Assembly: GCA_036346255.1 (NCBI GenBank)
Contig: CM070636.1
Location: forward strand, 22,575,539-22,639,538
DNA: 64,000 nucleotides
Reading direction: 5' to 3'
Source of the DNA: Ampelocalamus luodianensis
Taxonomy: Eukaryota; Streptophyta; Magnoliopsida; Poales; Poaceae
Shown one piece after another: positions 55,302 to 64,000 of this stretch. Position 1 is the stretch's first letter. The number at the start of each line of letters is the position of its first letter. Below the pieces are notes generated by a model that was not told the DNA's origin, did not search any database, and worked only from the letters and a program-made list of their open reading frames with translations. Made by a program: the position numbers and the translations under genes.

Positions 55302-56430
55302 GTGGAATCTCAGAAGAATTTTTCTGCTCATCAAATCTTTGTCCATTCCCCGTTTGTGATCGTTGATGCGGTTATGGCGAGAAGTTGGGATGAAGAAAAC
55401 TGGTTCGACCTGGCGGACTACGCCGACCTCGACATGGATGCATGTATGCGTGCCATGGAGGAAAACGGAATCTCTTCATCATCCTCCTCCGCCGGTTCGC
55501 CCATGGCAGAAATCGGCGAAGTCGACCGGATGGATGAAGACACACCGCTACAATCAGTGGCGGTTTCAGAGGAAGTGCTTCCGACAGTTCGGAACACCCT
55601 AAAGCCTCAGCAAGCCCAGGCCTTTCGACCGGCAAAAATGGTGACGAAAATTCAACACCGCAACTCGAGGTTCAATATACTTTTGATGCGATCATGGTTG
55701 ATAGGTACTCACCGATGGCTTCTAGCAATTCTAGGAGCCAACCGACACCTGGTGACGGTGTCGATGAAGCCTCCGTTGGTCATAAACCAAGTGGGGATGA
55801 TAAAGCTCAGCATTCGATCGGCGACTCGCCGGATCAGGTTGAGACCCTTCCGAAAACCTCAGGAAGTGCTGATCACCGACTGCTCTCCGTCGTGGAAACT
55901 TCTCGTAGAAGCTCTGAAAGGCTCTCCATCGATTACGACGGAAGCTCATCGGAGGATCGCTGCTGGAAGCACGAGGTCAATACGATCGGAGATACGGATC
56001 AAAATGCTGATGTACGGTCCTCCATACATTGCCTCGCCACCACGTAATAATGGAGATGGTGCGGGCGGTCAAGCACCGAATCTTTGGAGGTAACGGCGGT
56101 GGGCGTCCATCGATTAATTCGCTGATCCTCCCCAACCAATGTAAGGGACCGAGCAAGATCGACCGAGAGATCGGGATTCAAGCCATCGACACCTTCTTCG
56201 GCGAAATCGCCGAGACCTTCTGGTAACATTACAAAACTGCAGCGAGTCGAGATATGTTAAATACTTGACCACCTACTGGCGAACTCGTGTTTTGCCCAAC
56301 TCGCGAGTCAAGTATCGAGATTATCCAGCGACGATGGAGCACGAAGCATATCGAAGCGAAGGCACCCGCAAAGTCGAACCATGACTTCATCACGGATTCT
56401 TCCCAAGCGAGGGCCTGCATGGTCGTGTTG
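55302..56430 (+). pseudogene. G5 leader / N-terminal gag region
   Basis: A 263-residue frame starts at 55302 and includes an acidic segment (DEENWFDLADYADLDMDACM) and an S-rich stretch. Other frames are open across 55694-56047. I recognise no domain. In Tat elements a long, poorly conserved region precedes the gag core; this fits that position. It is probably one original frame broken by shifts. Confidence 0.5.
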
Positions 56431-56438
56431 AAGATCAG

Positions 56439-57482
56439 TTGACACTGCGACCACCTCGACGATTCCGACCAACAAGTCATGAGGGGAGGAGACTATTCCA
56501 GGAATCCTCACCCTCACTTCGTCGAGAGGAGCAATCGCTTGGACCAGGTTATCTCCGACATCACCTGAACCAGGCAAGAGGTCGGAGGCGTTCTACTAAC
56601 GTCCACGACCGAATCGGGACATTGGAGCACCGACAATCCGTTCCTAGAAATCGGTCTCTAACCGATTACAATCCAGCACCTTTTCAAAGAAGGCGCCACA
56701 AAACTATCACAGGCTGTCGAGCCTTCTCAGTAGGGTTCCAGGCTGTACGTTGGCCAAATAGGTTCCGACCGGCCAATATGAATAAATTCAATAGGACTCA
56801 AAATCCTTTGGAATTTCTCCAGATATATACCACCGCTATTAGAGCTGTTGGTGGTGATAAAAATGTAATGGCCAACTATCTTCCTACGGTATTAGAAGGA
56901 TCAGCCCGATCATGGTTGCTTAACCTACCGGTCGGGTCCGTGTATACTTGGGAGCAACTCTGCGACCTTCTAATTTCAAATTTCCAGGGTACCTACGATC
57001 GACCCGGAAAAGAAGACGATCTCCATAGAATACGGCAAAAATCTAACGAGACTCTCCGGCAGTACATCAAAAGATTTAGCCAAGTTCGTAACTCAATACC
57101 GGAGGTTGCAGAATCTTCCGTTATCCAAGCCTTCAAAGCGGGATTAAGAAATCGAAGGTTTACGGAGGATTTAGCTATACATCCCCCACGAACAACCATC
57201 GAGCTCTTCGACATGGTGACAAATGCGCTCGACGATGAAGCGGTCGAGTGGAACGAAGCCGTTGATCGAAAGGATAAAATTCCCCAACCTGGCTTAGATA
57301 GGACAGAAAATAAGCAAAAGAAGACTCTCAAGAAAAAGAAGCATGGCAGAACCAACGACAAAGAGGTTCTTGCTGTTCCTGAAAAATTTACCAAAGGAAG
57401 AAAAGATTATTCTGGTCGTGGCAAGGCTAAGGCTCCGACCAATGATTACAAGAAAAATAAAAAATGGTGTCCTCTCCACTAG
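56439..57482 (+). CDS. G5 gag
   Basis: This open frame of 347 residues has the retrotransposon gag core NPLEFLQIYTTAIRAVGGD, NYLPTVLEGSARSWLLNLP, WEQLCDLLISNFQGTY and RQYIKRFSQVRNSIPEV. Basic repeats with K-rich stretches and a zinc-knuckle start (WCPLH) follow. A stop directly after CPLH at 57480 truncates the knuckle; the next bases (GHDLRNC) would complete it. Gag forms the particle shell. The start codon is chosen because the frame is open from 56439, but the natural start is probably upstream. Confidence 0.85.
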   Translation: MTLRPPRRFRPTSHEGRRLFQESSPSLRREEQSLGPGYLRHHLNQARGRRRSTNVHDRIGTLEHRQSVPRNRSLTDYNPAPFQRRRHKTITGCRAFSVGFQAVRWPNRFRPANMNKFNRTQNPLEFLQIYTTAIRAVGGDKNVMANYLPTVLEGSARSWLLNLPVGSVYTWEQLCDLLISNFQGTYDRPGKEDDLHRIRQKSNETLRQYIKRFSQVRNSIPEVAESSVIQAFKAGLRNRRFTEDLAIHPPRTTIELFDMVTNALDDEAVEWNEAVDRKDKIPQPGLDRTENKQKKTLKKKKHGRTNDKEVLAVPEKFTKGRKDYSGRGKAKAPTNDYKKNKKWCPLH

Positions 57483-57620
57483 CAAGTAGGACACGACCTG
57501 CGCAATTGTCGCGCTTGGTAAAAAAAGCTAAAAGATTATTATGCAGGTAAAGGTCCACTCCCGTCGATTCAAGAGCTCGGGGAAACAAGCTCCAAGAAGG
57601 ACAAAGATGGTGACGAAGAA

Positions 57621-58142
57621 ATGGAATACCAAGAACCTCAGCACATCGTCGATGTAATCTTTGGTGGATCTTCTTCGTATGAGTCCAGACGTCACCTGAA
57701 AGCCATGGAGCGAGAAGTCAACCTTACCGAACCTTCGATCACCGTTAAACCTCCAAGGTGGTCGGAGACGATAATCTCTTTCAGCAAAGAAGACTGCCCC
57801 ATTCCTTCGACTCGACCAGGTAGGTTTCCAATTGTAGTTGAGCCTACTATTAATAACTGCAGGGTTAATCGGGTCTTGATAGATGGGGGTAGTTCTCTAA
57901 ATATTTTATTTGCAAGTGCTTTGGAAGACATGCAGATTCCCAAATCCAAGGTAAAACCTGTGAAATATGCCTTCCATGGCATAGTTCCTGGGTCTACCGC
58001 TAAGCTAATAGGGCACTTGTCCCTACTGGTTACGTTCGGAAAGCCCGGCAACTTTCGGACAGAAAAAATTTCATTTGATGTGGTAAATTTGAAACTGCAT
58101 ACAATGCAATTCTTGGTTGTCGGCTTTAGCAAAATTCGATAG
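57621..58142 (+). CDS. G5 aspartic protease
   Basis: This frame of 173 residues contains IVDVIFGGSS, then the catalytic segment NRVLIDGGSSLNILFA (D-G-G in place of the common D-S-G, as in this gypsy branch). MQFLVVGFSKIR follows at the end, close to the strand that precedes the second conserved motif. A stop after KIR separates it from RT. The domain matures the gag-pol polyprotein. Confidence 0.8.
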   Translation: MEYQEPQHIVDVIFGGSSSYESRRHLKAMEREVNLTEPSITVKPPRWSETIISFSKEDCPIPSTRPGRFPIVVEPTINNCRVNRVLIDGGSSLNILFASALEDMQIPKSKVKPVKYAFHGIVPGSTAKLIGHLSLLVTFGKPGNFRTEKISFDVVNLKLHTMQFLVVGFSKIR

Positions 58143-58483
58143 CCACGCATTACGATTATCGAGATTGAAAATGCGGGACCAAAGGGTGTAATCACGGTCG
58201 AGGCGATCGAAAATAGCCTACGCATGCGATCGGAAATGTTTAGAACTGGTCGATGAACTTCCGACCAGGGGAACTAACACCGTTAACATGCAGGTCAAAC
58301 ATTCAAGGCCGAAGATGACACCGAAACCTTCCGACCAGATAAAAGAGGTACAACTCAACGGAAAGTGCTTCTCCAGAGAGTGCCAAGATACTGGTCGGGG
58401 CAGGACTCGACCTTAAATAGGAAGAGTCGCTCGTCTCCTTCCTCCGAGCTAACCAGGACGTATTCTCCTGGCAGGCGTCCGAT

Positions 58484-59110
58484 ATGCCCGGAGTCCCCAA
58501 GGAGGTGATCGAGCATAGGCTAGCCCTACAGCCTAACAAAAAACCGGTCAAGCAGAAGCTACGACGTTTCGCATCTGATCGGAAGGAAGCAATCCAGTCT
58601 AAGATTGACAAACTTCTCAAAGCTGGGTTCATTTGTGAGGTCGACCACCCAGAGTGGCTCGCCAACCCTGTAATGGTTAGAAAGGCCAATGGGAAATGGC
58701 GAATGTGTATTGACTTTACAGATCTTAATAAAGCTTGTCCGAAGGATGACTTTCCCCTTTCTCGCATCGATCAACTTGTAGACTCTTCTTCCGGATGTGA
58801 GTTGTTAAGTTTTTTAGATGCTTACTCAGGGTACCACCAGATCAATATGAGTAAAGAAGATGAAGAGAAAACTTCCTTCATCACTCCATATGGTACTTAC
58901 TGTTATGTAAAGATGCTATTTGGTCTCAAAAATGCTTTGGTGCAACATTCCAAAGGTTGATGCAAAAGACCTTTAGCCCACAGATAGGTCGGAATCTTGA
59001 AGCCTCGTCGATGATCCGTCGTAAGAGCATCAACGCCGCGATCATATTCTAGATCTACATGAGACTTTCAATAACTTAAGACGTCATAACCTTAAGTTGA
59101 ATCCAGAGAA
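58484..59110 (+). pseudogene. G5 reverse transcriptase
   Basis: The frame begins MPGVPKEVIEHRLAL and continues with RFASDRKEAIQSKIDKLLKA, WLANPVMVRKANGKWRMCID, FTDLNKACPKDDFPLSRIDQ and SFLDAYSGYHQINMS. After TPYGTYCYVKMLFGLKNA a base loss shifts the frame. The catalytic box near 58998-59015 reads VDD in a frame that is one base out, so the Tyr codon of the YVDD motif is broken. RT is therefore inactive as read. Confidence 0.88.
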
Positions 59111-60480
59111 ATGTGTGTTCGGAGTTTCGTCGGAAAGCTTCTCGGATTCCTAGTTTCGGCTAGAGGCATTGAAGCAAATCCAGTGAAAATCACTGCCATC
59201 GATCAGATGCGCGATCCGACCACAAAGAAGGAAGTTCAGAAACTAACCGGTTGTATGGCAGCACTAAGTCGTTTCATAGCACGGTTAGGCGAAAAAGGAT
59301 TACCTTTCTTTAAGCTTCTCCGGAAACATGGGAGTTTCGAATGGACTAAAGAGGCAAGCAGCGCCTTTGACGAACTAAAACGGTACCTAACGAGTCCCCC
59401 AATCTTAGTCTCTCCGAGATTAGGAGAAACATTGCTAATTTACATGGCTGCAACGCCACAAACGGTTAGTGGTGTACTGGTCGTAGAACGAGACCATATT
59501 CAACGACCGATATATTACATAAGCGAAGTCTTGCATGGACCAAAAGAACGGTATCCGTAGGTACAAAAGTTGCTCTATGGTCTCCTTATGGCTTCAAGGA
59601 AACTAAGGCATTATTTTCAGGCACACAAAGTGGTCGTACCTACTAGATATCCTCTTGGTCAAGTCCTAGGAAACAGAGAGTCATCAGGACGAATAGCAAA
59701 ATGGGCGGTTGAGCTTGGGGCGTTCAATCTCCATTTTGTCCCACGAACAGCAATCAAGTCCTAGGCAATAGTAGAATTCATTGCCGAATGGACAAACCCT
59801 GAACCCACCCAAGGACCCGAGTACGAGCACCACGGTGAGTGGACAATGTACTTCGACGGTTCCTTGATGTTGCACGGCTCGGGGGCTGGGGTCGTCTTGA
59901 TTTCCCCTACTGGCGAACAAATAAAGTACGCTATTCAGTTAAACGTTCCTGCTACTAACAATGTGGTGGAATACGAAGGTTTCTTGGCGGGACTTGAGCG
60001 GCTCGTTAGCTCGGGATTCGCAGATTGCTAGTGGCGATTCTCAACTAGTAGCGAATCAAGTAGGAAAGAGTATCAATGCTCTAGTACCAAGATGTCATCA
60101 TATCGGCGAATGCGGAAACTCGAAAAGCATTTCTTGGTTTTGGATCCAACACATTCCTAGAAAGGAAAACTTTTGGCGGACCGGTTGGTCGAATGGCTTC
60201 CACAAGGACATCCGTCCGCCGGATTTTTCTCGAGAAACTTCGATTCACCCTCGGTGGTCGAGCCTTCCGAGACATAGATGTTCGCAAGGAGGTTGCACAC
60301 CTTAATTCTGCGAACATGGATGCTCCAGTGTCGATGATGGTTGGCGCCATCACGATTACGATGAGATTGGATGACATCGATCTACAATTATCTTCAGCAT
60401 GACCTAATTCCAGAAGATGATGTAGAGGTTGATCGTATAGCACGAAAAGCCAAATCATACACTCTAATTTAACGTACCTT
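59111..60480 (+). pseudogene. G5 RT connection and RNase H
   Basis: 59111-59560 carries LGFLVSARGIEANPVKI, KKEVQKLTGCMAALSRFI and FEWTKEASSAFDELKRYL, the RT thumb/connection and the tether. LLYGLLMASRKLRHYF follows and FNLHFVPRTAIKS near 59740. The RNase H core MYFDGSLMLHGSGAGVVLIS is at 59846 with NNVVEYEGFLAGLERL. The remainder (SGDSQLVANQVGK, near 60030) is in another frame. Several shifts and a stop after KERYP break it. Confidence 0.85.
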
Positions 60481-61584
60481 GTATAAACGAGGATCTCACG
60501 GAGTGTTGATGAGATGCATATCTCGCTCGGATGGCATTAAATTGCTAACCGAAATTCATGGAGGAGTCTGTGGAGCTCATCTTTCCTACAGAACTTTGGT
60601 TGGTAAAGCCTTTAGGCAAGGATACTACTGGCCAACTGCCCTTCATGATGCAAAAGAGCTCGTGACGAAGTGCGTACAATGTCAGTTTCATAGCCGACAA
60701 GTACATCAGCCGTCTCAAGCTTTGCAAACAATTTCTCTTTCTTGGCCTTTTGCAACCTGGGGACTAAACATTCTGGGACCTTTCCCAAGAGCACCCGGGG
60801 GCTTTGAGTTCCTTTTCGTCATGATTGACACATTCACTAAATGGATCGAAGCTGAGTCGGTTGTAAAAATTACAACTGAAGCCGCCAAGAGGTTTCTCAC
60901 AAAAAGCGTAATTACACAATTTGGTGTACCAGTCGTATAATCACCGATAATGGTGCCCAGTTCTCGAGTAGCAATTTTCAGGAATTGTGTGAAGACCTAG
61001 GTATCAAGATACATTTCGCTTATGTTGCTTATCCGCAGAGCAATGGAGCAGTTGAGCGAGCCAATGGTATCATAATGCAAGGAATCAAACGGCGAGTGTT
61101 CGACCAGTTAATTCAACGGTCAGGAGCTTGGGTTCAAGAACTTTCTTATTTATTATGGGCCGTTCGTACAACAACTAGTCGTGCGACCGATGAAACACCA
61201 TTTTTTATGGTTTATGGGGCTGAAGTCATGCTTCCTCCAGAACTCAAAATTGGTTCTACTCGAACTGATTGCTTTTCCGAAAGTGATCAGTGTGAACGAC
61301 GACTTGACGACATCAATTTCCTTGAAGAACGATGAAACCAAGCTTTGTTACGATCAGCAATCTACCAGCAAGCCATGCGTCGGTACCACAGTCGTAAGGT
61401 GCAACCTCGCAGCCTAACTGTAGGTGATTTGGTTCTTAGAAAAATTCAGAACCAAGCAGGTCGCAACAAACTTTCACCTAAATGGGAAGGTCCATACACT
61501 GTAGTCGAAGTCACCCGACCAGGATCGGTACGATTAGCTATGTCGGATGGGCAAATTTTGTCTAACTCATGGAATATTGATTAA
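60481..61584 (+). pseudogene. G5 integrase
   Basis: The zinc-binding part (HGGVCGAHLSYRTL, WPTALHDAKELVTKCVQCQ) lies at 60560-60695. The core has FVMIDTFTKWIEAE (first Asp), ITDNGAQFSSSNFQELCED after a frameshift at about 60938 (second Asp), and YPQSNGAVERANGIIMQGIK (Glu). ATDETPFFMVYGAEVMLP and, in the next frame, LVLRKIQNQAGRNKLSPKWE follow, ending NSWNID at 61584. There is no chromodomain. A stop after EER at 61335 and the shift at 60938 are the only breaks, so this is one of the best-kept domains here. Confidence 0.88.
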
Positions 61585-62599
61585 TTGTGTAAGTTCTATG
61601 TTTAATTTCATGTATTCCATTTCCATTCATATTTCAATAAAGATGCATTTCCTTTTTAAACGATAAGTATGGTTGTTTATACTTATTATTCGTCGCATCT
61701 GGTCATATGCCTCTATTGTTGCTGGTTGGTCGGAGAAGACACTCATTCTCTCCGATATTCCTTTCAAAGGGATCTCAAATACTCATGGTTGATGACTTCA
61801 GTGTCACAGACCACACCGGTTTTTGTCGTGATCATTGCTTCAATAATACACACGCACAACCAAATACTCTTTTCTTAAAGAAACATACGAGTATAAGGAG
61901 TACTAACTCAGACAATTTATATGGTTTTCGTTCTTTCTTGAATTTGAAGACTGTTATTTTATTTCAACATTCTGTTCTACTCAAGTTTGGCTACTGGTCG
62001 GGACACGGAAAGCCTCCTGGTCGAAGTCTCTCCTCTCTGCATGTGGTCCTGCCCACTAGAAAGAGCTTCCTAGTGACGGTCCTTTTCCTACGATCCTCGC
62101 TGCCAGTCGGATTTGCGCATGAACACGTTTCGCGAAATATTTTACAACACTTCAATTCTTGAGATTCGATACGACCAGATCCGAATATTTTCTAAACAAA
62201 GGTACTTATCTATTCATTTCCTTTTTTGCATACATTCTTAATGCATATCTTCTTATCAGCAAATCTGGTCTTTGTTATATCTTCCGACTACAAGTGGTAT
62301 TTCATAGTAATTCGATAATGGACAGGATCTAGACTGGTCAAAATCATCAGCTGGTTTCGACCACATGATTTCCTAGTATTCACTGGATCGTTGTCATAAA
62401 CATTATCAGCACTCCTACCATGGTCATTGTTATTACTCAATTTCTTGGTCTACTGCTTTCTTTTAGTAAGGTTCATCTACTAATATAAGCAGTCGGGGGC
62501 TAGGAGATATATGAGTATTTAACAACATTGATAAGACAAAGTAGGATTTTCATTGATAAAAGGTAAGTTTCATTTTACATAGTCTTATTTTATATCCAT
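61585..62599. other. G5 spacer between pol and antisense gene
   Basis: This AT-rich, non-coding kilobase separates pol from the minus-strand gene. It includes AATAAAG at about 61637 and repeated 'ggtcg' words. No domain is seen. Confidence 0.5.
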
Positions 62600-63998
62600 T
62601 TACATGTTGGGACCACCAGACTGGTCGCTACGTGATGGAGATCCGACTTTCATTTCTTCAGCAACTTTCTCTCCGAGAGGTCTTACTTCCTCGAGAAGTT
62701 TTGTTGCTTCACTTTCAGAGCAGTCGAAGTCCTCTTCCACAGCTTCAAGACTAACAGAGGGGTCGAAAGCATTTAGTTTTGCTAAAGCAACACTAACTCC
62801 ATTGACAATAGCTTCCTTCATCGTCTGGGTATGGTTTTCCCTCACGGTTTTGAGCAGGCCTTTGAGATCTTCCAGAAGTTGGCCAAAATAGTTCATCTTT
62901 TCATTGGATCTCTAAGGAAGGCAAGCTTGATCTTGATCCCATATCAAAGATCATTTTGTTAAGAGCCAAGATTTTCTCATCAAGGCCAAATACAAGGGCT
63001 GCCTTTTGACCACGCTCAAACTCGAGGGTCTTCTCCGCTCGTTCAAATACTTGGGTTTTTTCTGCACGAGTGGATAAAAAGAAGTTAACATGCTCTTTAA
63101 AATTGGAGTCATCGAGCCTTTGGTTAAGTCTATGACCGATTACCTTTGATTTTCTTCTCACAAGAGTGAAAACCTCCTTTTGCTGGTCATCTCATGCTCG
63201 ATCGACCGGTCTTTACCTGATTTTCTTCCTTCAATTTTATTATTATGGCTTCTTTGGCATAATCTCTTCTTTAATTTTCTCTAAATCTATCAAATATGAT
63301 AAAAGAGAAGATTAAGCTATAAGGAGAAACAAGATAATAAAACTTAGGAGGTCAAAAGAGAAATGTTTTACTTCTCGGATCGGAGTGTTTCGCTCCAAAG
63401 TTTTTATTATTGAGTCAGTCCTCAGACCACGACATATTTCTCGACCATGTGCTACAAAATAAAATCCCTTTCTTTGATAAGTTTTGAAAAACTTTAAAAG
63501 AAAGAGTTGTAAGATGGTCGTAGAACACTTACCCGAATTACCATGTCATTATATTTGGAAAAGATTGTATCTGGACCAATCTCAGTTTGATGGTCCGATA
63601 TCTTTCCCCAGGCTTCATCAAGTTCCTTATCCTCGATAAATCGGGGAGAAAAAGGGAATTTGTTAACCTGAGAAGCATTTCCAGGAGGAGGTGGAACCTG
63701 TTGAGGATCTTTGGAGATGACTACCTCCGGAGAAGGAGTAAAGATTACTAGAGGATCTGAGCGAATCTGAGAAACACCTTTCGGAGGCTACTTTTACTTC
63801 ATCCTCAGCAGTTTTTGCTTTAGAAACATCCTGATCAGGAACCTCCATGACCACCTCTTCCTCAGGAACCTTTTCCTGAGGGATGCTCTGGTCGGACACA
63901 ACTGGAACACCAGAAGATCTGTTCAAAATTAACTTTCTACAGTTAAGAGGATGCTTTTTCCCTTTTACCATTCTTCTCATAATCTTTAAGCTACTCAT
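62600..63998 (-). CDS. G5 antisense multi-exon gene (3' part)
   Basis: Read from 63998 down, exon pieces are: 63998-63533 (charged, E/V/P-rich, then FIEDKELDEAWGKISDHQTE and SKYNDMVI, followed by a GTAAGT donor); 63451-63372 (HGREICRGLRTDSIIKTLE, bounded by TTTTGTAG and GTAAAA); a short exon near 63290-63226 (YAKEAIIIKLKEENQ, then GTAAAG); 63182-62901 (LNQRLDDSNFKEHVNFFLS, EKTLEFERGQKAALVFGLD); and 62896-62600 (YFGQLLEDLKGLLKTVREN to the end at 62600). A stop and one-base shift near 62898 suggest minor damage. Tat elements carry an antisense ORF of unknown function in this place; coiled-coil character is evident. The N-terminal part lies beyond the window. Confidence 0.7.
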
Positions 63999-64000
63999 TT

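Larger units (their letters stand above)
55277..64000 (+). mobile_element. Gypsy G5 (Tat-lineage-like), internal region
   Basis: The internal region has gag, protease, RT, RNase H and integrase in order on the plus strand up to 61584. A 1-kb spacer follows, then a gene on the minus strand (62600 to beyond 63998). This layout, with TGGCGCC PBS, protease motif DGGSS and no chromodomain, fits the Tat branch (RIRE2/RetroSat-2/Grande type). Each domain has frameshifts or stops. No other insertion interrupts it, so it is younger or better kept than G1 and G3. Confidence 0.85.

Noticed and set aside
1..64000. tRNA, rRNA, riboswitch, bacterial-type operon or defence system
   Set aside because: No such structure was seen by eye on either strand; the window is plant repeat DNA. 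A tRNAscan and Rfam scan would settle small RNA genes.

Overview
This is a plant nuclear window from a grass. Both strands are covered by Ty3/gypsy LTR retrotransposons, grass-type CACTA, PIF/Harbinger, MULE and hAT elements, and a plant LINE. Oryza or a close relative is my inference from element style; no species marker is visible. I see no intact host gene, rRNA, tRNA, CRISPR array or bacterial-style operon. Almost every coding stretch is a decayed transposon gene.

Layout. 1-2534: right end of a CACTA transposon holding a gypsy LTR and an F-box-like fragment. 3238-4097: MULE-type MITE. 5.7-8.5 kb: decayed FAR1/MULE-like and hAT transposase fragments. 8.5-17.8 kb: a LINE (CCHC ORF1, endonuclease part of ORF2) broken by at least five later insertions, three of them from one non-autonomous LTR family. 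One of these is a composite with three LTRs.

17.8-49.4 kb: one nest at least five layers deep. Gypsy G1 (forward; gag, protease, then integrase with RT missing) is split inside integrase at 19653 and resumes in phase at 49080. The 29.4-kb insert is a TG...CA unit, L2 (about 2.0 kb of its own sequence, solo-LTR-like). L2 carries a TIR element (20339-22315), a CACTA (22853-38880) and a reverse gypsy G4 (39028-48438, TSD AGTGG). The CACTA carries a reverse gypsy G3 (23147-37589, TSD GGTGT), and G3's RT is split by a forward solo LTR (28736-32302, TSD TACTC). The CACTA also holds a fragment of a MATE transporter gene.

49.6-53.3 kb: a PIF/Harbinger element (TSD TTA) with a Myb-like ORF, a spliced DDE transposase and a 145-bp minisatellite. 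54.6 kb to the window end: a forward Tat-lineage-like gypsy, G5 (LTR, PBS, gag, PR, RT, RNase H, IN), with a multi-exon gene on the opposite strand downstream of pol; its 3' LTR lies beyond the window.

I found no new defence or metabolic system. The signals most worth follow-up are the three-LTR composite, a palindrome-plus-hairpin module shared by diverged LTRs with compensating stem changes, the antisense gene of G5, the G3 LTRs that match in only part of their length, the Pack-CACTA gene capture, and a 24-bp hairpin at a deletion scar in G1.
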